Shown here piece by piece: positions 54,691 to 63,631 of a stretch of DNA of 64,000 nucleotides. The translations under genes were made by a program, and so were the position numbers. The stretch comes from Thioclava indica (GTDB taxonomy: Bacteria; Pseudomonadota; Alphaproteobacteria; Rhodobacterales; Rhodobacteraceae). The stretch lies in assembly GCF_000714545.1 (NCBI RefSeq), contig NZ_AUNB01000029.1:124001-188000 (forward strand), given 5' to 3'. Within the stretch, counting starts at the first letter, position 1, and the number at the start of each line of letters is the position of its first letter. A model generated the notes under the pieces. It saw only the letters and a program-made list of their open reading frames with translations, did no database searches and had not been told where the DNA came from.

Positions 54691-55973
54691 GCGATCTTCA
54701 TTCCTCTGAACGCGCGCCCACGCGCGCTTTCGTGCTCCATCCCGATATCCCGTCGCGAGAGGGGCCTCGACACTTGCCCAAATTCGCCTTGGCCGAGGCT
54801 GAGTCGCTGGCGCGTGCTTTGCCCGGTCTTGAGGTGATCGGCGGGCAGATCGTGCGCTTGCCCAAGCCCCATCCCGGCCATCTGTTTGGCACCGGTAAAA
54901 TGGCCGAGCTGAAAGCCCAGCTTGAGGCTGATGAGATTGAATTGGTGTTGGTCGATGGTCCGGTCACACCAGTGCAGCAGCGCAATCTGGAAAAGGAATG
55001 GGGCGTTAAACTGCTTGATCGCACCGGCCTGATCCTAGAGATTTTCGCCGATCGTGCGCGCACTCGCGAGGGGGTGTTGCAGGTTGAACTGGCCGCGCTC
55101 AGCTATCAGCGCACGCGGCTGGTGCGGGCCTGGACCCACCTTGAGCGCCAGCGCGGCGGGCTTGGGTTTGTCGGTGGTCCCGGCGAAACCCAGATCGAGG
55201 CCGACCGGCGCGCGATTGACGATCAGATGGTGCGTTTGCGCCGGCAACTTGCCCGCGTGGTGAAAACCCGCGAGCTGCACCGCGCCGCACGCCGCAAGAT
55301 CCCGTTCCCGATTGTCGCACTGGTGGGCTATACCAATGCGGGAAAATCGACGTTGTTCAACACCGTGACCGGGGCGGATGTGCTGGCCAAGGATATGCTG
55401 TTTGCCACGCTTGATCCCACGATGCGCGGGCTGACGCTACCCTCGGGGCGCAAGGTGATTATGTCCGACACGGTCGGGTTTATCTCTGATCTGCCCCATG
55501 AATTGGTCGCGGCCTTTCGCGCCACGCTTGAAGAGGTGCTAGAGGCCGACCTGATCTTGCATGTGCGCGACATCGCCCATCCCGAAACCGAGGAACAGGC
55601 CGCTGATGTCAATGATATCCTTGCCACTTTGGGCGTGGATGAGGACGTGGCGTCGCTGGAGGTTTGGAACAAAATCGATGCGCTGGACCCTGATCAACGC
55701 GCCGCTTTGCAGATGCAAGCCAGCCGCGACCCCGACATTCAGGCAGTTTCGGCGCTGACGGGCACGGGGCTTGCGGATTTGCTGGGCGCGATTGACGCGC
55801 GTCTCGCGGAAGAAAAGCTGTTTGAAACACTGGATCTGGGCTTTGATCAGGGGCGCAAACACGCGTGGCTGCATGAGCAAAACGTGGTGCGCGCCGAGCG
55901 GCAGACAAAAACCGGCTGGCGCTGTGATGTCGAATGGAGCGCGGCGCAGCGCAACCGGTTTCGCGCGCTTTAA
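54687..55973 (+). CDS. hflX: GTPase HflX
   Basis: This is a ribosome-binding GTPase that rescues or splits stressed ribosomes. It has 428 residues. The HflX N-terminal domain is present ('GTGKMAELKAQLEADEIELVLVDGPVTPVQQRNLE', 'DRTGLILEIFADRARTREG', 'GGPGETQIEADRR'). The G domain has 'VGYTNAGKSTLFNTVTG', 'DTVGFISDLPHELV' and 'VWNKIDAL'. The frame opens directly after a stop at 54684-54686, and TTG is the first usable start; GTG at 54732 is another option. No good ribosome site precedes the TTG, so coupling to hfq translation is likely. Confidence 0.92.
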   Translation: MSDLHSSERAPTRAFVLHPDIPSREGPRHLPKFALAEAESLARALPGLEVIGGQIVRLPKPHPGHLFGTGKMAELKAQLEADEIELVLVDGPVTPVQQRNLEKEWGVKLLDRTGLILEIFADRARTREGVLQVELAALSYQRTRLVRAWTHLERQRGGLGFVGGPGETQIEADRRAIDDQMVRLRRQLARVVKTRELHRAARRKIPFPIVALVGYTNAGKSTLFNTVTGADVLAKDMLFATLDPTMRGLTLPSGRKVIMSDTVGFISDLPHELVAAFRATLEEVLEADLILHVRDIAHPETEEQAADVNDILATLGVDEDVASLEVWNKIDALDPDQRAALQMQASRDPDIQAVSALTGTGLADLLGAIDARLAEEKLFETLDLGFDQGRKHAWLHEQNVVRAERQTKTGWRCDVEWSAAQRNRFRAL

Positions 55974-55979
55974 CAGGTA

Positions 55980-56005
55980 AGCGGGGCGTTATGAAACGCC
56001 CCGCT
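55980..56005. terminator. Hairpin between hflX and PAS protein gene
   Basis: A perfect 11-bp stem (agcggggcgtt with aacgccccgct) has a 4-base loop and lies between convergent genes. There is no T run on the plus strand. It is likely a 3' end structure for hflX. Confidence 0.65.
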
Positions 56006-56031
56006 GCCTGCGAGCCCACGATAAATCACCC

Positions 56032-56754
56032 TTAATCTGGCGTGCGCACGACGCGAAACATCGCGCGCCGCTCGTCTGGCGTCATCTCGGTCAGGTGCTC
56101 TCCGGGAGATTTCGGCGCGCTTGGGGTAACGCTTGATGCGTGCCCGTAGCGCGTTTGGCTTTCCGAAAATTCAAGCAAATCAGGATCTAGCGGGGCAGGA
56201 GCCGTTGCCAGAGGCTTCGCCTGCGTCTCAATCGAGCTCATGCGCAGCCCCGCAACCTCAAAACGGCGCGGCGTGCGGCCAATCTCGCCTTCGGCCACCA
56301 AACAGCCCAAGGCCCGGCTGACATCGCCAAAATCCGACGTGAGCGGCAAGATCAACAGACGCGCCATCATCTCGGGCTTGCCGATACCGGTTTCGGCGCA
56401 AAGCTCGACCTCGGCGATCGCGGGATCGGTAAAGACGGCTTCGGTGATTTCCGCGATTTTCTTGCGACCATCCGGGGCGAAGAGCGCGCTCAGCGGCATG
56501 CCCCGCACCTCCATGCCCATCAAATCGTTAAGATGCATCCCGGCGAGGCGAAAGCGCCCCATGCCCGCTGCGACGCGCTCCAGAATAAACGAAAACTCCA
56601 GCGCGCGTTCGATGCCGCGCGGATTTACCTCGGAACGCGGGGGAACCGCGCGTCCTTTGCGCAAGCCCTCCCAATAGGCGCGCAGCTCGTTGCTGATACG
56701 CCGTCCTGCACCAGACCCCATTGTGATCACTCTGCTATCGCTGTCGTGTGCCAT
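56032..56754 (-). CDS. PAS-domain protein (PAS_5-like)
   Basis: This is a soluble protein of about 240 residues. The segment 'LRAYWEGLRKGRAVPPRSEVNPRGIERALEFSFILERV' followed by 'FRLAGMHLNDLMGMEVRGMPLSALF' is typical of the PAS_5 family common in alphaproteobacteria, where a PAS fold stands without an output domain. The C-terminal ~60 residues are low complexity. An in-frame ATG 19 codons earlier is possible. Role unknown; it may bind a small ligand and act through partners. It is convergent with hflX and divergent from yicC. Confidence 0.8.
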   Translation of the reverse strand: MAHDSDSRVITMGSGAGRRISNELRAYWEGLRKGRAVPPRSEVNPRGIERALEFSFILERVAAGMGRFRLAGMHLNDLMGMEVRGMPLSALFAPDGRKKIAEITEAVFTDPAIAEVELCAETGIGKPEMMARLLILPLTSDFGDVSRALGCLVAEGEIGRTPRRFEVAGLRMSSIETQAKPLATAPAPLDPDLLEFSESQTRYGHASSVTPSAPKSPGEHLTEMTPDERRAMFRVVRTPD

Positions 56755-56937
56755 CTCATACCTGCCATTGCGAGCGCGTATCGGCGGTGTCATTATGCCA
56801 TGACTTGCCATTTCGCGTTTGCCTTAAACGCCCCACTCGGTGACCTGTTCCAATCGTTTGGCTTGACCAGCGGGGCTGAATTGTTACTGAACTCTTAATA
56901 CGCTTTTTTTTCACTAAATGGAGAACAAAACCTTTAA

Positions 56938-57864
56938 ATGGTTAAGCAGCCCCAACCTCCCCGTCCGCAAATCCAGACCGTTTCGATGACCGGGTTCGCC
57001 GCGTCGCAAGGGGCGGGGCTGGGGCATGAATGGAGTTGGGAAATCCGCTCGGTCAATGGCAAGGGGTTGGATCTTCGCTTGCGCCTGCCCGATCTGGAGG
57101 GGCTGGAGGCGGGAGTGCGTCGCGAGGTGGCAGCGGTGGCGACGCGCGGCAATATCCAAGTTTCGTTGCGCTTAAACCGGCTGGGCGGGGGTGAGACATT
57201 GCGCGTCAATCACCTTGCGCTTGAGGCTGCCCTTGATGTGGTAATGGCCGCAGAGGTGGCGGCAAAGGATCGCGGCGTTACGATGGTTCCGCCCAATCCA
57301 GTCGAGATTTTGGCAATGCGCGGCGTGCTTGATCATACGGTGGCCCCGCTTGAAGACCCCAAGGCGCTGACGGATCTGCTGCTGGAAGATGTGCAAACGG
57401 TGCTGGCGGATTTTCTGGCGATGCGCGTGGCCGAAGGGCGCGAACTGGGTCAGGTGATCGCCTCTCAGATCGAGCGGATCACCGAGCTGACGCTGGCCGC
57501 AGACCAAGCAGCCGCTGCGCGCCGCCCCGAAGTTGCGCGCAATTTGCGTGAAAATCTTGCCCGCGTGATAGACGGTGCGCATAACGCGGATGAAGCGCGC
57601 GTAGCCCAAGAACTCGCGCTTTTGGCGGTGAAGGCCGATATCACCGAGGAACTCGACCGTCTGCGCGCCCATATCACCGCCGCCTGGGCCTTGCTGGGCG
57701 ATCCCGGCGCGGTGGGGCGCAAGTTTGAATTTCTGACGCAGGAATTCGTGCGTGAGGCCAACACATTGTGTTCGAAATCCAGTGATGCGGCATTGACGGC
57801 GATCGGGCTGGATCTGAAATATGCGATCGACCAGATGCGCGAACAAATTTTGAACGTGGAGTAA
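56938..57864 (+). CDS. yicC: YicC/YloC family endoribonuclease
   Basis: This 308-residue protein has the YicC N-terminal domain ('[13 protein letters not shown]', '[18 protein letters not shown]') and the C-terminal DUF1732 domain ('[28 protein letters not shown]', '[17 protein letters not shown]'). E. coli YicC is a manganese-dependent endoribonuclease that promotes decay of the RyhB small RNA. The start follows a tggaga site. It lies 4 bases before gmk, a frequent pair. Confidence 0.95.
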   Translation: MVKQPQPPRPQIQTVSMTGFAASQGAGLGHEWSWEIRSVNGKGLDLRLRLPDLEGLEAGVRREVAAVATRGNIQVSLRLNRLGGGETLRVNHLALEAALDVVMAAEVAAKDRGVTMVPPNPVEILAMRGVLDHTVAPLEDPKALTDLLLEDVQTVLADFLAMRVAEGRELGQVIASQIERITELTLAADQAAAARRPEVARNLRENLARVIDGAHNADEARVAQELALLAVKADITEELDRLRAHITAAWALLGDPGAVGRKFEFLTQEFVREANTLCSKSSDAALTAIGLDLKYAIDQMREQILNVE

Positions 57865-57868
57865 GCCC

Positions 57869-58513
57869 ATGCAAACGCCTCGCCGCCGTGGCCTGCTGAT
57901 CATCCTGTCCTCCCCCTCGGGCGCGGGCAAATCCACCTTGGCGCGTCGTTTGATGCAATGGGATCCGACGCTGCGCTTTTCGGTCTCGGCCACCACCCGC
58001 CAACCGCGCAGCGGCGAAACGGATGGGGTGGAGTATTTTTTCAAGACGCGTTCGGAATTCGCGGCCATGGTTGAAGCCGATGGGATGCTGGAACATGCCG
58101 AGGTGTTTGGCAATTTCTATGGCACACCCAAAGGGCCAGTCGAGGCCGCGATGGCGCAGGGGCGCGATACGCTGTTTGATATCGACTGGCAGGGCGGGCA
58201 GCAGATCCGCCGCTCCAGCCTCGCCAAGGATGTGGTGTCGATCTTTATCCTGCCGCCCTCGATTGCCGATCTTGAGGCACGTTTGCGCACCCGCGCACAA
58301 GACAGCGACGAGGTGATCGCGGGGCGCATGGCAAAATCGCGCGATGAGATCAGCCATTGGGGCGAGTATGATTACGTCATTATAAACCGCGATGTGGATG
58401 CCGCCGAAGCCGAGTTGAAAACCATTCTTACGGCCGAGCGCGCGCGCGCGGATCGTCAACCCAGCCTGAACGATTTCGTTCGCGGCCTCAATGCGGAGTT
58501 TGATGCGCGATGA
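57869..58513 (+). CDS. gmk: Guanylate kinase
   Basis: This enzyme phosphorylates GMP to GDP with ATP. It has 214 residues. The P-loop is '[15 protein letters not shown]'; GMP-binding elements are '[21 protein letters not shown]' (begins at residue ~38) and '[19 protein letters not shown]', with '[11 protein letters not shown]' after. A ggag site precedes the ATG. The stop overlaps the next gene (ATGA). Confidence 0.97.
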   Translation: MQTPRRRGLLIILSSPSGAGKSTLARRLMQWDPTLRFSVSATTRQPRSGETDGVEYFFKTRSEFAAMVEADGMLEHAEVFGNFYGTPKGPVEAAMAQGRDTLFDIDWQGGQQIRRSSLAKDVVSIFILPPSIADLEARLRTRAQDSDEVIAGRMAKSRDEISHWGEYDYVIINRDVDAAEAELKTILTAERARADRQPSLNDFVRGLNAEFDAR

Positions 58514-59031
58514 TCTATGAGCTTGATGGAATTGCCCCGCAAATTGCCCCCGACGCCTGGGTGGCCCCCGATGCCAATTTGATTGGTAAAGTGGTGCTGG
58601 AGGATGCGGCCTCGGTCTGGTTTGGCACCACGCTGCGCGGGGATAACGAAGAGATCCGCGTCGGCGCGGGCGCGAATGTGCAGGAAAACGTGGTGTGTCA
58701 TACCGATATGGGCTTTCCGCTGGTGATCGGGGCGAATTGCACGATTGGCCATAAGGCGATGCTGCATGGCTGCGTGATCGGTGAGGGGTCACTGATCGGG
58801 ATGGGGGCGACGGTGCTCAACGGGGCCAAGATCGGGCGGGGCTGTCTGATCGGGGCGGGTGCGTTGATCACAGAGGGCAAAGAGATCCCCGACGGGTCTT
58901 TGGTGATGGGCGCGCCGGGCAAGGTGATACGCCAGCTTGATGCGGATGCGCAAACGCGACTTTTGCAATCGGCAGAGCATTACCGCGAAAATGCGGCGCG
59001 TTTCAGGGCGGGCCTGCGCGTAGTCAGCTAA
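58510..59031 (+). CDS. Gamma-carbonic anhydrase family protein
   Basis: This is a left-handed beta-helix protein of 173 residues with hexapeptide repeats and a C-terminal helix. Candidate zinc ligands are His64 ('VVCHTDMG'), His81 and His86 ('[10 protein letters not shown]'), the gamma-CA pattern. The '[11 protein letters not shown]' and '[24 protein letters not shown]' segments match the YrdA/PaaY group. CO2 hydration is possible, but many such proteins show little activity. It is coupled to gmk by ATGA overlap; the stop overlaps the convergent gene by 4 bases. Confidence 0.92.
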   Translation: MIYELDGIAPQIAPDAWVAPDANLIGKVVLEDAASVWFGTTLRGDNEEIRVGAGANVQENVVCHTDMGFPLVIGANCTIGHKAMLHGCVIGEGSLIGMGATVLNGAKIGRGCLIGAGALITEGKEIPDGSLVMGAPGKVIRQLDADAQTRLLQSAEHYRENAARFRAGLRVVS

Positions 59032-59435
59032 TGTTCGCGTTCGGGGCCGGGGGGCACCTCGAAGATTGTGAAATCAAGGTCGGGGAATTCTACCTTCACT
59101 TCTGAGCGAATAACTTTGGCATTGGGCAGCGGCGCAGAATAGGCGCGCAATGCGCCGCGATAACCAAGCGATTTCAACAACCGCGCCAAATCAAGAATAT
59201 CAAAGCGCGCCGACAGCAGGGGCGCGAGAATAATCTCGGGGGCGATGCTGCCAAGAAGATCGGTGGTGATGGAATCCCACTGCACGACCGTCAGATTGAG
59301 GCCCTCAATCCCATGTAGCGCCATGGGCAATTCGCGCGCTGGTTCAACCAACAACATTCTTCGACAGCTTTTCAGCGCGTTTGAGTGCAGAAAAACTGCG
59401 CGCAACCCTTGTCGGGAATAGGGTAGTCGGGACAT
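59028..59435 (-). CDS. Hypothetical protein, 135 residues
   Basis: The frame has normal codon use and ends overlapping the carbonic anhydrase gene tail to tail. The N-terminus is basic; residues ~27-125 read as alternating strands and helices ('MLLVEPARELPMALHG', 'PEIILAPLLSARFDILDLARLLKSLGYRGALRAYSAPLP'). This is receiver-like in spacing, but no phospho-Asp motif is convincing. The family is not recognised. An internal ATG (Met27) could be the true start. Confidence 0.65.
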   Translation of the reverse strand: MSRLPYSRQGLRAVFLHSNALKSCRRMLLVEPARELPMALHGIEGLNLTVVQWDSITTDLLGSIAPEIILAPLLSARFDILDLARLLKSLGYRGALRAYSAPLPNAKVIRSEVKVEFPDLDFTIFEVPPGPEREH

Positions 59436-59683
59436 CTAACTAAGCTACTCTCTTGTCTCAAAGCATGCACCATTTCAAACGGAGACACATACCCTTCACC
59501 CGGCCTACACGCTAAGGTTTAGCTTGCTTTTAAGCTCGCCTCAAGCGCAGTTCCGCAATCTGTAAGGGTAGGATCGCATTAAAGGCTTAACAAAAACATA
59601 ACACAGCCCAAGCATAATGGCGCAAATACTTTACACTGAACAGAAAAACGTCAACTGAGCATAAAGCGATGAATGGAGCAGCG

Positions 59684-60736
59684 ATGAGCGCGCCGAATTT
59701 GACTGCCATGATTGAGATTTTGCCTCATGCCGTGCTGCAAATCGGGGCGGATGAGCGCATTTTGGCAATCAACCCAAAGGCGCAACAGATTTTTGGCGCG
59801 CATGCGTTGGGCCGGCCCTATGTGACCATTTTGCGCCAACCCGATTTTGGAACGGCCGTTGATCGCGCGCTTGGCGGAGAACAGCCTGACCGTGTGAGGT
59901 TGCGGCTAAGCTCGCGCGACGGGGCGCAGAGCGTGCAACTCGCCAGCGTGGTGGCGCTCTCGCCCGAGCTGTCACAGGGCAAAGGCGGCGTGTTGGTAAG
60001 CTTTGAGGACATCACCGCGCTGGAAACCGCCGTTGAGATGCGGCGCGATTTTGTGGCCAATGTCAGCCATGAATTGCGCACACCGCTAACCGCGCTGATG
60101 GGGTTTATCGAAACGCTGCGCAGCGCGGCGCGCGATGATCCCAAGGCGCGCGACCGGTTCCTGAGCATCATGGAACGCGAAGCCGCGCGGATGAACCGTC
60201 TGGTGGGCGATCTTTTGTCGCTGAGCCGGGTTGAGGGCGATGAGCGGATGCGCCCGACCGCTTCGGTCGATATCAGCGCCGTGCTGCGCTCGGTGATGCA
60301 GACGCTAGAGCATAATGCGCAGGCGGCGTCCGTTACCCTCATACGTGAGGGGGAAAACGGTGTGCTAAGCGTGCCCGGCGATTGCGACCAGCTTACGCAA
60401 GTTTTCACCAACCTGATTGAAAATGCGATCAAATATGGCGGGCAGGGCGGTGAGGTGCGCATCTCGGTCAGCCGTATGGCCACCGAGCCCGTGCTGCGCG
60501 GTCCGGCTTTGCGCATCGAGGTGAGTGATCGTGGCGAGGGCATTGCACCGCAGCATCTGCCCCGCCTGACCGAGCGGTTTTACCGCGTCGACACCCATCG
60601 CGCCCGCGAGCAGGGCGGCACCGGGCTGGGGCTTGCGATTGTGAAACATATCGTGGCGCGCCATCGTGGCCGGATGCGCATCGAGAGCAAACCGGGCGAG
60701 GGCAGCCGGTTCACCATCATTCTTCCGGAGACCTGA
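59684..60736 (+). CDS. PhoR-like sensor histidine kinase
   Basis: This is a 350-residue histidine kinase without any membrane helix. It has a PAS domain (residues ~5-110), phospho-acceptor His129 in 'DFVANVSHELRTPLTALMGFIETL' and ATPase boxes 'QVFTNLIENAIKYGGQG', 'VSDRGEGIAP', 'LTERFYRVD' and 'GGTGLGLAIVKHI'. The closest pattern is PhoR, the phosphate-starvation kinase, but neither phoB nor pst genes lie beside it; the next gene is rpsB. I prefer the start MSAPNLT with a ggag site 8 bases before; an ATG five codons earlier also exists. Confidence 0.85.
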   Translation: MSAPNLTAMIEILPHAVLQIGADERILAINPKAQQIFGAHALGRPYVTILRQPDFGTAVDRALGGEQPDRVRLRLSSRDGAQSVQLASVVALSPELSQGKGGVLVSFEDITALETAVEMRRDFVANVSHELRTPLTALMGFIETLRSAARDDPKARDRFLSIMEREAARMNRLVGDLLSLSRVEGDERMRPTASVDISAVLRSVMQTLEHNAQAASVTLIREGENGVLSVPGDCDQLTQVFTNLIENAIKYGGQGGEVRISVSRMATEPVLRGPALRIEVSDRGEGIAPQHLPRLTERFYRVDTHRAREQGGTGLGLAIVKHIVARHRGRMRIESKPGEGSRFTIILPET

Positions 60737-60790
60737 TCTGCGTGAATTCCGCGCCTGTGCCAATAAACCTGGCAGTTTCGCCTATTTGGC

Positions 60791-60819
60791 TTGCCAAGCC
60801 CGCACACAGCGTCTATATC
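60791..60819 (+). promoter_or_regulatory. Putative promoter of rpsB-tsf
   Basis: TTGCCA (60791-60796, five of six to TTGACA), a 17-base spacer and TATATC (60814-60819) lie 116 bases before rpsB. The -35 is followed by AGCC as in the typA and icd candidates. The resulting ~110-base leader could hold S2 autoregulation, but I could not define a structure. Confidence 0.5.
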
Positions 60820-60935
60820 GCGCGCACTTCACAGGCGGAGGCGGGCCAATGGGAGAGACATCCCCAAAGGTCCACCGGTTGGGGCATTCGCCCTGAGATC
60901 CTCCGCTCAGGCCAAACCGGAAAAGGAAAATGGAC

Positions 60936-61712
60936 ATGGCGCTTCCTGAATTCACCATGCGTCAGCTCTTGGAAGCTGGCGTTCACTACGGTCACCAAAC
61001 GCAACGCTGGAACCCCCGCATGGGCGAGTTCATCTATGGCGAGCGTAACGGCATCCACATCTTCGATCTGACGCAAACCGTCCCGATGCTGGACGCGGCG
61101 CTGCAAGTCGTGCGTGACACCGTTGCCAAAAACGGCCGCGTGCTGTTTGTGGGCACCAAGCGTCAGGCGGCCAAGCCGATCGCGGATGCTGCTGAAAAAT
61201 GCGCACAGTATTACATGAACCACCGTTGGCTGGGCGGCACGCTCACCAACTGGAAAACCGTTTCGCAATCGATCAAACGTCTCAACGAGATCGACGAAAA
61301 ACTGGAAACCGGTGCGGGTGGTCTGACCAAAAAAGAGCGTCTCGGTCTTGAGCGCGACCAAACGAAACTGCAAGCCTCGCTTGGCGGTATTCGCGAAATG
61401 GGCGGTCTTCCCGACCTGCTGTTCGTGATCGACGTCAACAAGGAATCGCTGGCCATCGCAGAAGCCAATAAACTGGGCATCCCGGTTGTGGCTGTGGTGG
61501 ATAGCAACTGCCCGCCCAATGGCATCGACTACATCATTCCGGGCAATGACGATGCGGCGCGTGCGATTGCGCTGTATTGCGATCTGGTGTCGCGCGCAGC
61601 TCTGGACGGCATGACCGCACAAATGGGCGCCGCTGGCGTCGATCTGGGCGCGTTGACCGACACCCCGGAAGAAGAGGCTCTGGCCGAGGCCGAAGTGCAG
61701 GCAGACGCCTGA
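60936..61712 (+). CDS. rpsB: 30S ribosomal protein S2
   Basis: This is the ribosomal protein S2, 258 residues with an acidic Ala/Glu-rich C-terminus. Starting [21 protein letters not shown], it contains '[22 protein letters not shown]', '[21 protein letters not shown]' and '[31 protein letters not shown]'. Two ATG codons occur six bases apart; the second gives the canonical start and better spacing to aaagga. It precedes tsf, as almost universally. Confidence 0.98.
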   Translation: MALPEFTMRQLLEAGVHYGHQTQRWNPRMGEFIYGERNGIHIFDLTQTVPMLDAALQVVRDTVAKNGRVLFVGTKRQAAKPIADAAEKCAQYYMNHRWLGGTLTNWKTVSQSIKRLNEIDEKLETGAGGLTKKERLGLERDQTKLQASLGGIREMGGLPDLLFVIDVNKESLAIAEANKLGIPVVAVVDSNCPPNGIDYIIPGNDDAARAIALYCDLVSRAALDGMTAQMGAAGVDLGALTDTPEEEALAEAEVQADA

Positions 61713-61736
61713 TCTTTGCTGTCACCCAGTTGACAT

Positions 61737-61758
61737 GAGGGCGGGATATCCCGCCCTC
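61737..61758. terminator. Perfect 22-base palindrome between rpsB and tsf
   Basis: Each 11-base half (gagggcgggat and its complement) is exactly inverted, with no unpaired loop base in the DNA. In RNA it would fold as a hairpin with a small closed loop. There is no T run, so it is more likely an attenuator or a message-stabilising or processing structure than a full terminator. Confidence 0.6.
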
Positions 61759-61784
61759 CAAGACTTCATTAAGGAGATCCGACC

Positions 61785-62666
61785 ATGGCGATTACTGCCG
61801 CTCAGGTTAAGGAACTGCGCGAATCCACCGGCGCAGGCATGATGGACGCGAAAAAAGCGTTGACCGAAACGGATGGCGATATGGAAGCCGCCGTTGACTG
61901 GCTGCGCACCAAGGGGCTTGCGAAAGCGGCCAAGAAATCGGGCCGTGTGGCTGCCGAGGGTCTTGTGGCCGTCGCCGTCAGCGATGGCAAAGGTGTCGCC
62001 ATCGAGGTGAACTCGGAAACCGACTTCGTCGCCAAAAACGCCGACTTCCAAAAGCTCGTCGCTGACATCGCCGAAGTGGCGCTGGAAACCGGTGAGACGG
62101 TTGAGGTTGTGAAGGCTGCGCATCTGAACGGCAAGACCGTTGATGACGTGCTGACCGACGCAATCGCGCGTATCGGCGAAAACATGACGCTGCGCCGCAT
62201 GCATATGCTGCAAGGCGACGAAATTGTGCATTACGTGCACAATGCCGCCACCGATGGCATGGGCAAAATCGGCGTTCTGGTTGCGCTGAAAGGTGCTGAC
62301 AACGGTATCGGCAAACAGATCGCGATGCATATCGCCGCGACCAACCCGGCCGCTTTGTCCGAGGCTGATCTTGATCCCGCTATCGTGGAAAAAGAGAAGT
62401 CCGTCCAAATGGAGATCGCGCGGGAATCGGGCAAGCCCGAAGCTGTGATTGAAAAGATGATCGTGGGCCGGATGAACAAGTTCGTTGCCGAAGTCACGCT
62501 TTTGAATCAAGCGTTTGTCGTCAACCCCGATCTGACCGTGGCGCAAGCTGCCAAGGACGCCGGCGTTGAAATCACCGGCTTCGTGCGTATGGAAGTCGGC
62601 GAAGGCATCGAGAAAAAAGAAGAAGATTTCGCTGCTGAGGTCGCCAAGACCGCCGCTGGCAAATAA
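61785..62666 (+). CDS. tsf: Translation elongation factor Ts
   Basis: This is the nucleotide-exchange factor for EF-Tu, 293 residues. The N-terminal UBA-like '[24 protein letters not shown]', the '[12 protein letters not shown]' contact motif and the C-terminal dimerisation domain ('[21 protein letters not shown]') are typical. A taaggag site precedes the ATG. It is cotranscribed with rpsB across the palindrome and ends at a clear hairpin. Confidence 0.98.
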   Translation: MAITAAQVKELRESTGAGMMDAKKALTETDGDMEAAVDWLRTKGLAKAAKKSGRVAAEGLVAVAVSDGKGVAIEVNSETDFVAKNADFQKLVADIAEVALETGETVEVVKAAHLNGKTVDDVLTDAIARIGENMTLRRMHMLQGDEIVHYVHNAATDGMGKIGVLVALKGADNGIGKQIAMHIAATNPAALSEADLDPAIVEKEKSVQMEIARESGKPEAVIEKMIVGRMNKFVAEVTLLNQAFVVNPDLTVAQAAKDAGVEITGFVRMEVGEGIEKKEEDFAAEVAKTAAGK

Positions 62667-62686
62667 TCAAGTCTTTGATCGAATGA

Positions 62687-62716
62687 ACGCCGCTCTCTGC
62701 AAAGAGGGCGGCGTTT
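62687..62716 (+). terminator. Terminator of rpsB-tsf
   Basis: An 11-bp stem with one mismatch (62687-62697 with 62704-62714) and a 6-base loop is followed by ttt. It lies 20 bases past the tsf stop. Confidence 0.75.
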
Positions 62717-62743
62717 GCTATTGGAAGACGCGCAGACGTGGGT

Positions 62744-63517
62744 TTAAGGCGAAATCGCCCCGCGATAGGGCGGCATCGTCATGAAAATCTGCTTTTGCAA
62801 CGAGGCTTTCATCACTGCTTGCGCGGTCGTGTCAACATCCAGCCCCTCGCGCGCCAAACGCAGATGCTTTTCAACCGTCGAACTGGTCAGCCCCATGATC
62901 ACCGCAATATCCGCCGTCGTCTTGCCATCCGCGACCCACTCCAACACTTCGCGCTGACGATTGGTTAACGGGCGGCGCGCAGTCGCGAAGGGCATGGTGG
63001 AAATACGCTGATGCACCAGCCGGTTCATCGTCAACAAAACGCGCGCGTTTTCGTCCCAGATCTGGTCGACATCATCCTGACTCAACCCGTATTGCCCCAC
63101 GAGCCCCATCGCGCCATGCGCCCGGCTTGACAGGTCGCCAAAGCCGATTGAATACCCGGCGGTGACCCCGTGGCGATTGTTAATGTCGATAACGTCAATT
63201 TCCGCCGGGGTCAGCTGGGTAAAACTGGCACGCTCACCGGCCCAACGCCATGACCGCGCTCCGTCATTGTTCACCGCCCAATTCACCATCGGTGCATCGC
63301 GGAATTTTCCGGAATGTAGGAAATCTTTGAGATAGGCTTGGGAATGGTTGGACAAGATAAGCGCGTCGTCCAGATCGGCGAAACTATTCGTCGTGCGAAG
63401 ACTGCTGAAGGCATAGATCAGTCGATCAAACCCAAATTGCGCCATCTCGCGGCAATGCAAATCCCAAATTTCTTTTATATCACGCGAGTTTAAGACGGCT
63501 TCACAAAATGCTAACAT
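62744..63517 (-). CDS. LuxR-family regulator with autoinducer-binding-like domain
   Basis: This is a 257-residue protein. Residues ~1-165 resemble the LuxR autoinducer-binding fold ('IWDLHCREMAQFGFDRLIYAF', 'APMVNWAVNNDGARSWRWAGE', 'HGVTAGYSIGFGDLS'). Residues ~185-250 are a LuxR HTH ('RRPLTNRQREVLEWVADGKTTADIAVIMGLTSSTVEKHLRLA'). No luxI synthase is nearby, so it would be a LuxR solo. The start MLAFCEAV is chosen after a gcggggg stretch; the frame is open 17 codons further. It is convergent with tsf. Confidence 0.85.
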   Translation of the reverse strand: MLAFCEAVLNSRDIKEIWDLHCREMAQFGFDRLIYAFSSLRTTNSFADLDDALILSNHSQAYLKDFLHSGKFRDAPMVNWAVNNDGARSWRWAGERASFTQLTPAEIDVIDINNRHGVTAGYSIGFGDLSSRAHGAMGLVGQYGLSQDDVDQIWDENARVLLTMNRLVHQRISTMPFATARRPLTNRQREVLEWVADGKTTADIAVIMGLTSSTVEKHLRLAREGLDVDTTAQAVMKASLQKQIFMTMPPYRGAISP

Positions 63518-63631
63518 TGAAACATGCCCCCGCACAGTCGACCTTGGTCTACAAATTGATTGCCGCATTGGTGACCCTTCACTGCCACCAACTCGGGTAG
63601 ATATACATTAAACTGACCTGAACGTCAGCTC

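Noticed and set aside
59436-59683. Search for a Pho box upstream of the PhoR-like kinase
   Set aside because: No pair of CTGTCAT-like repeats with 11-base spacing was found in this region.
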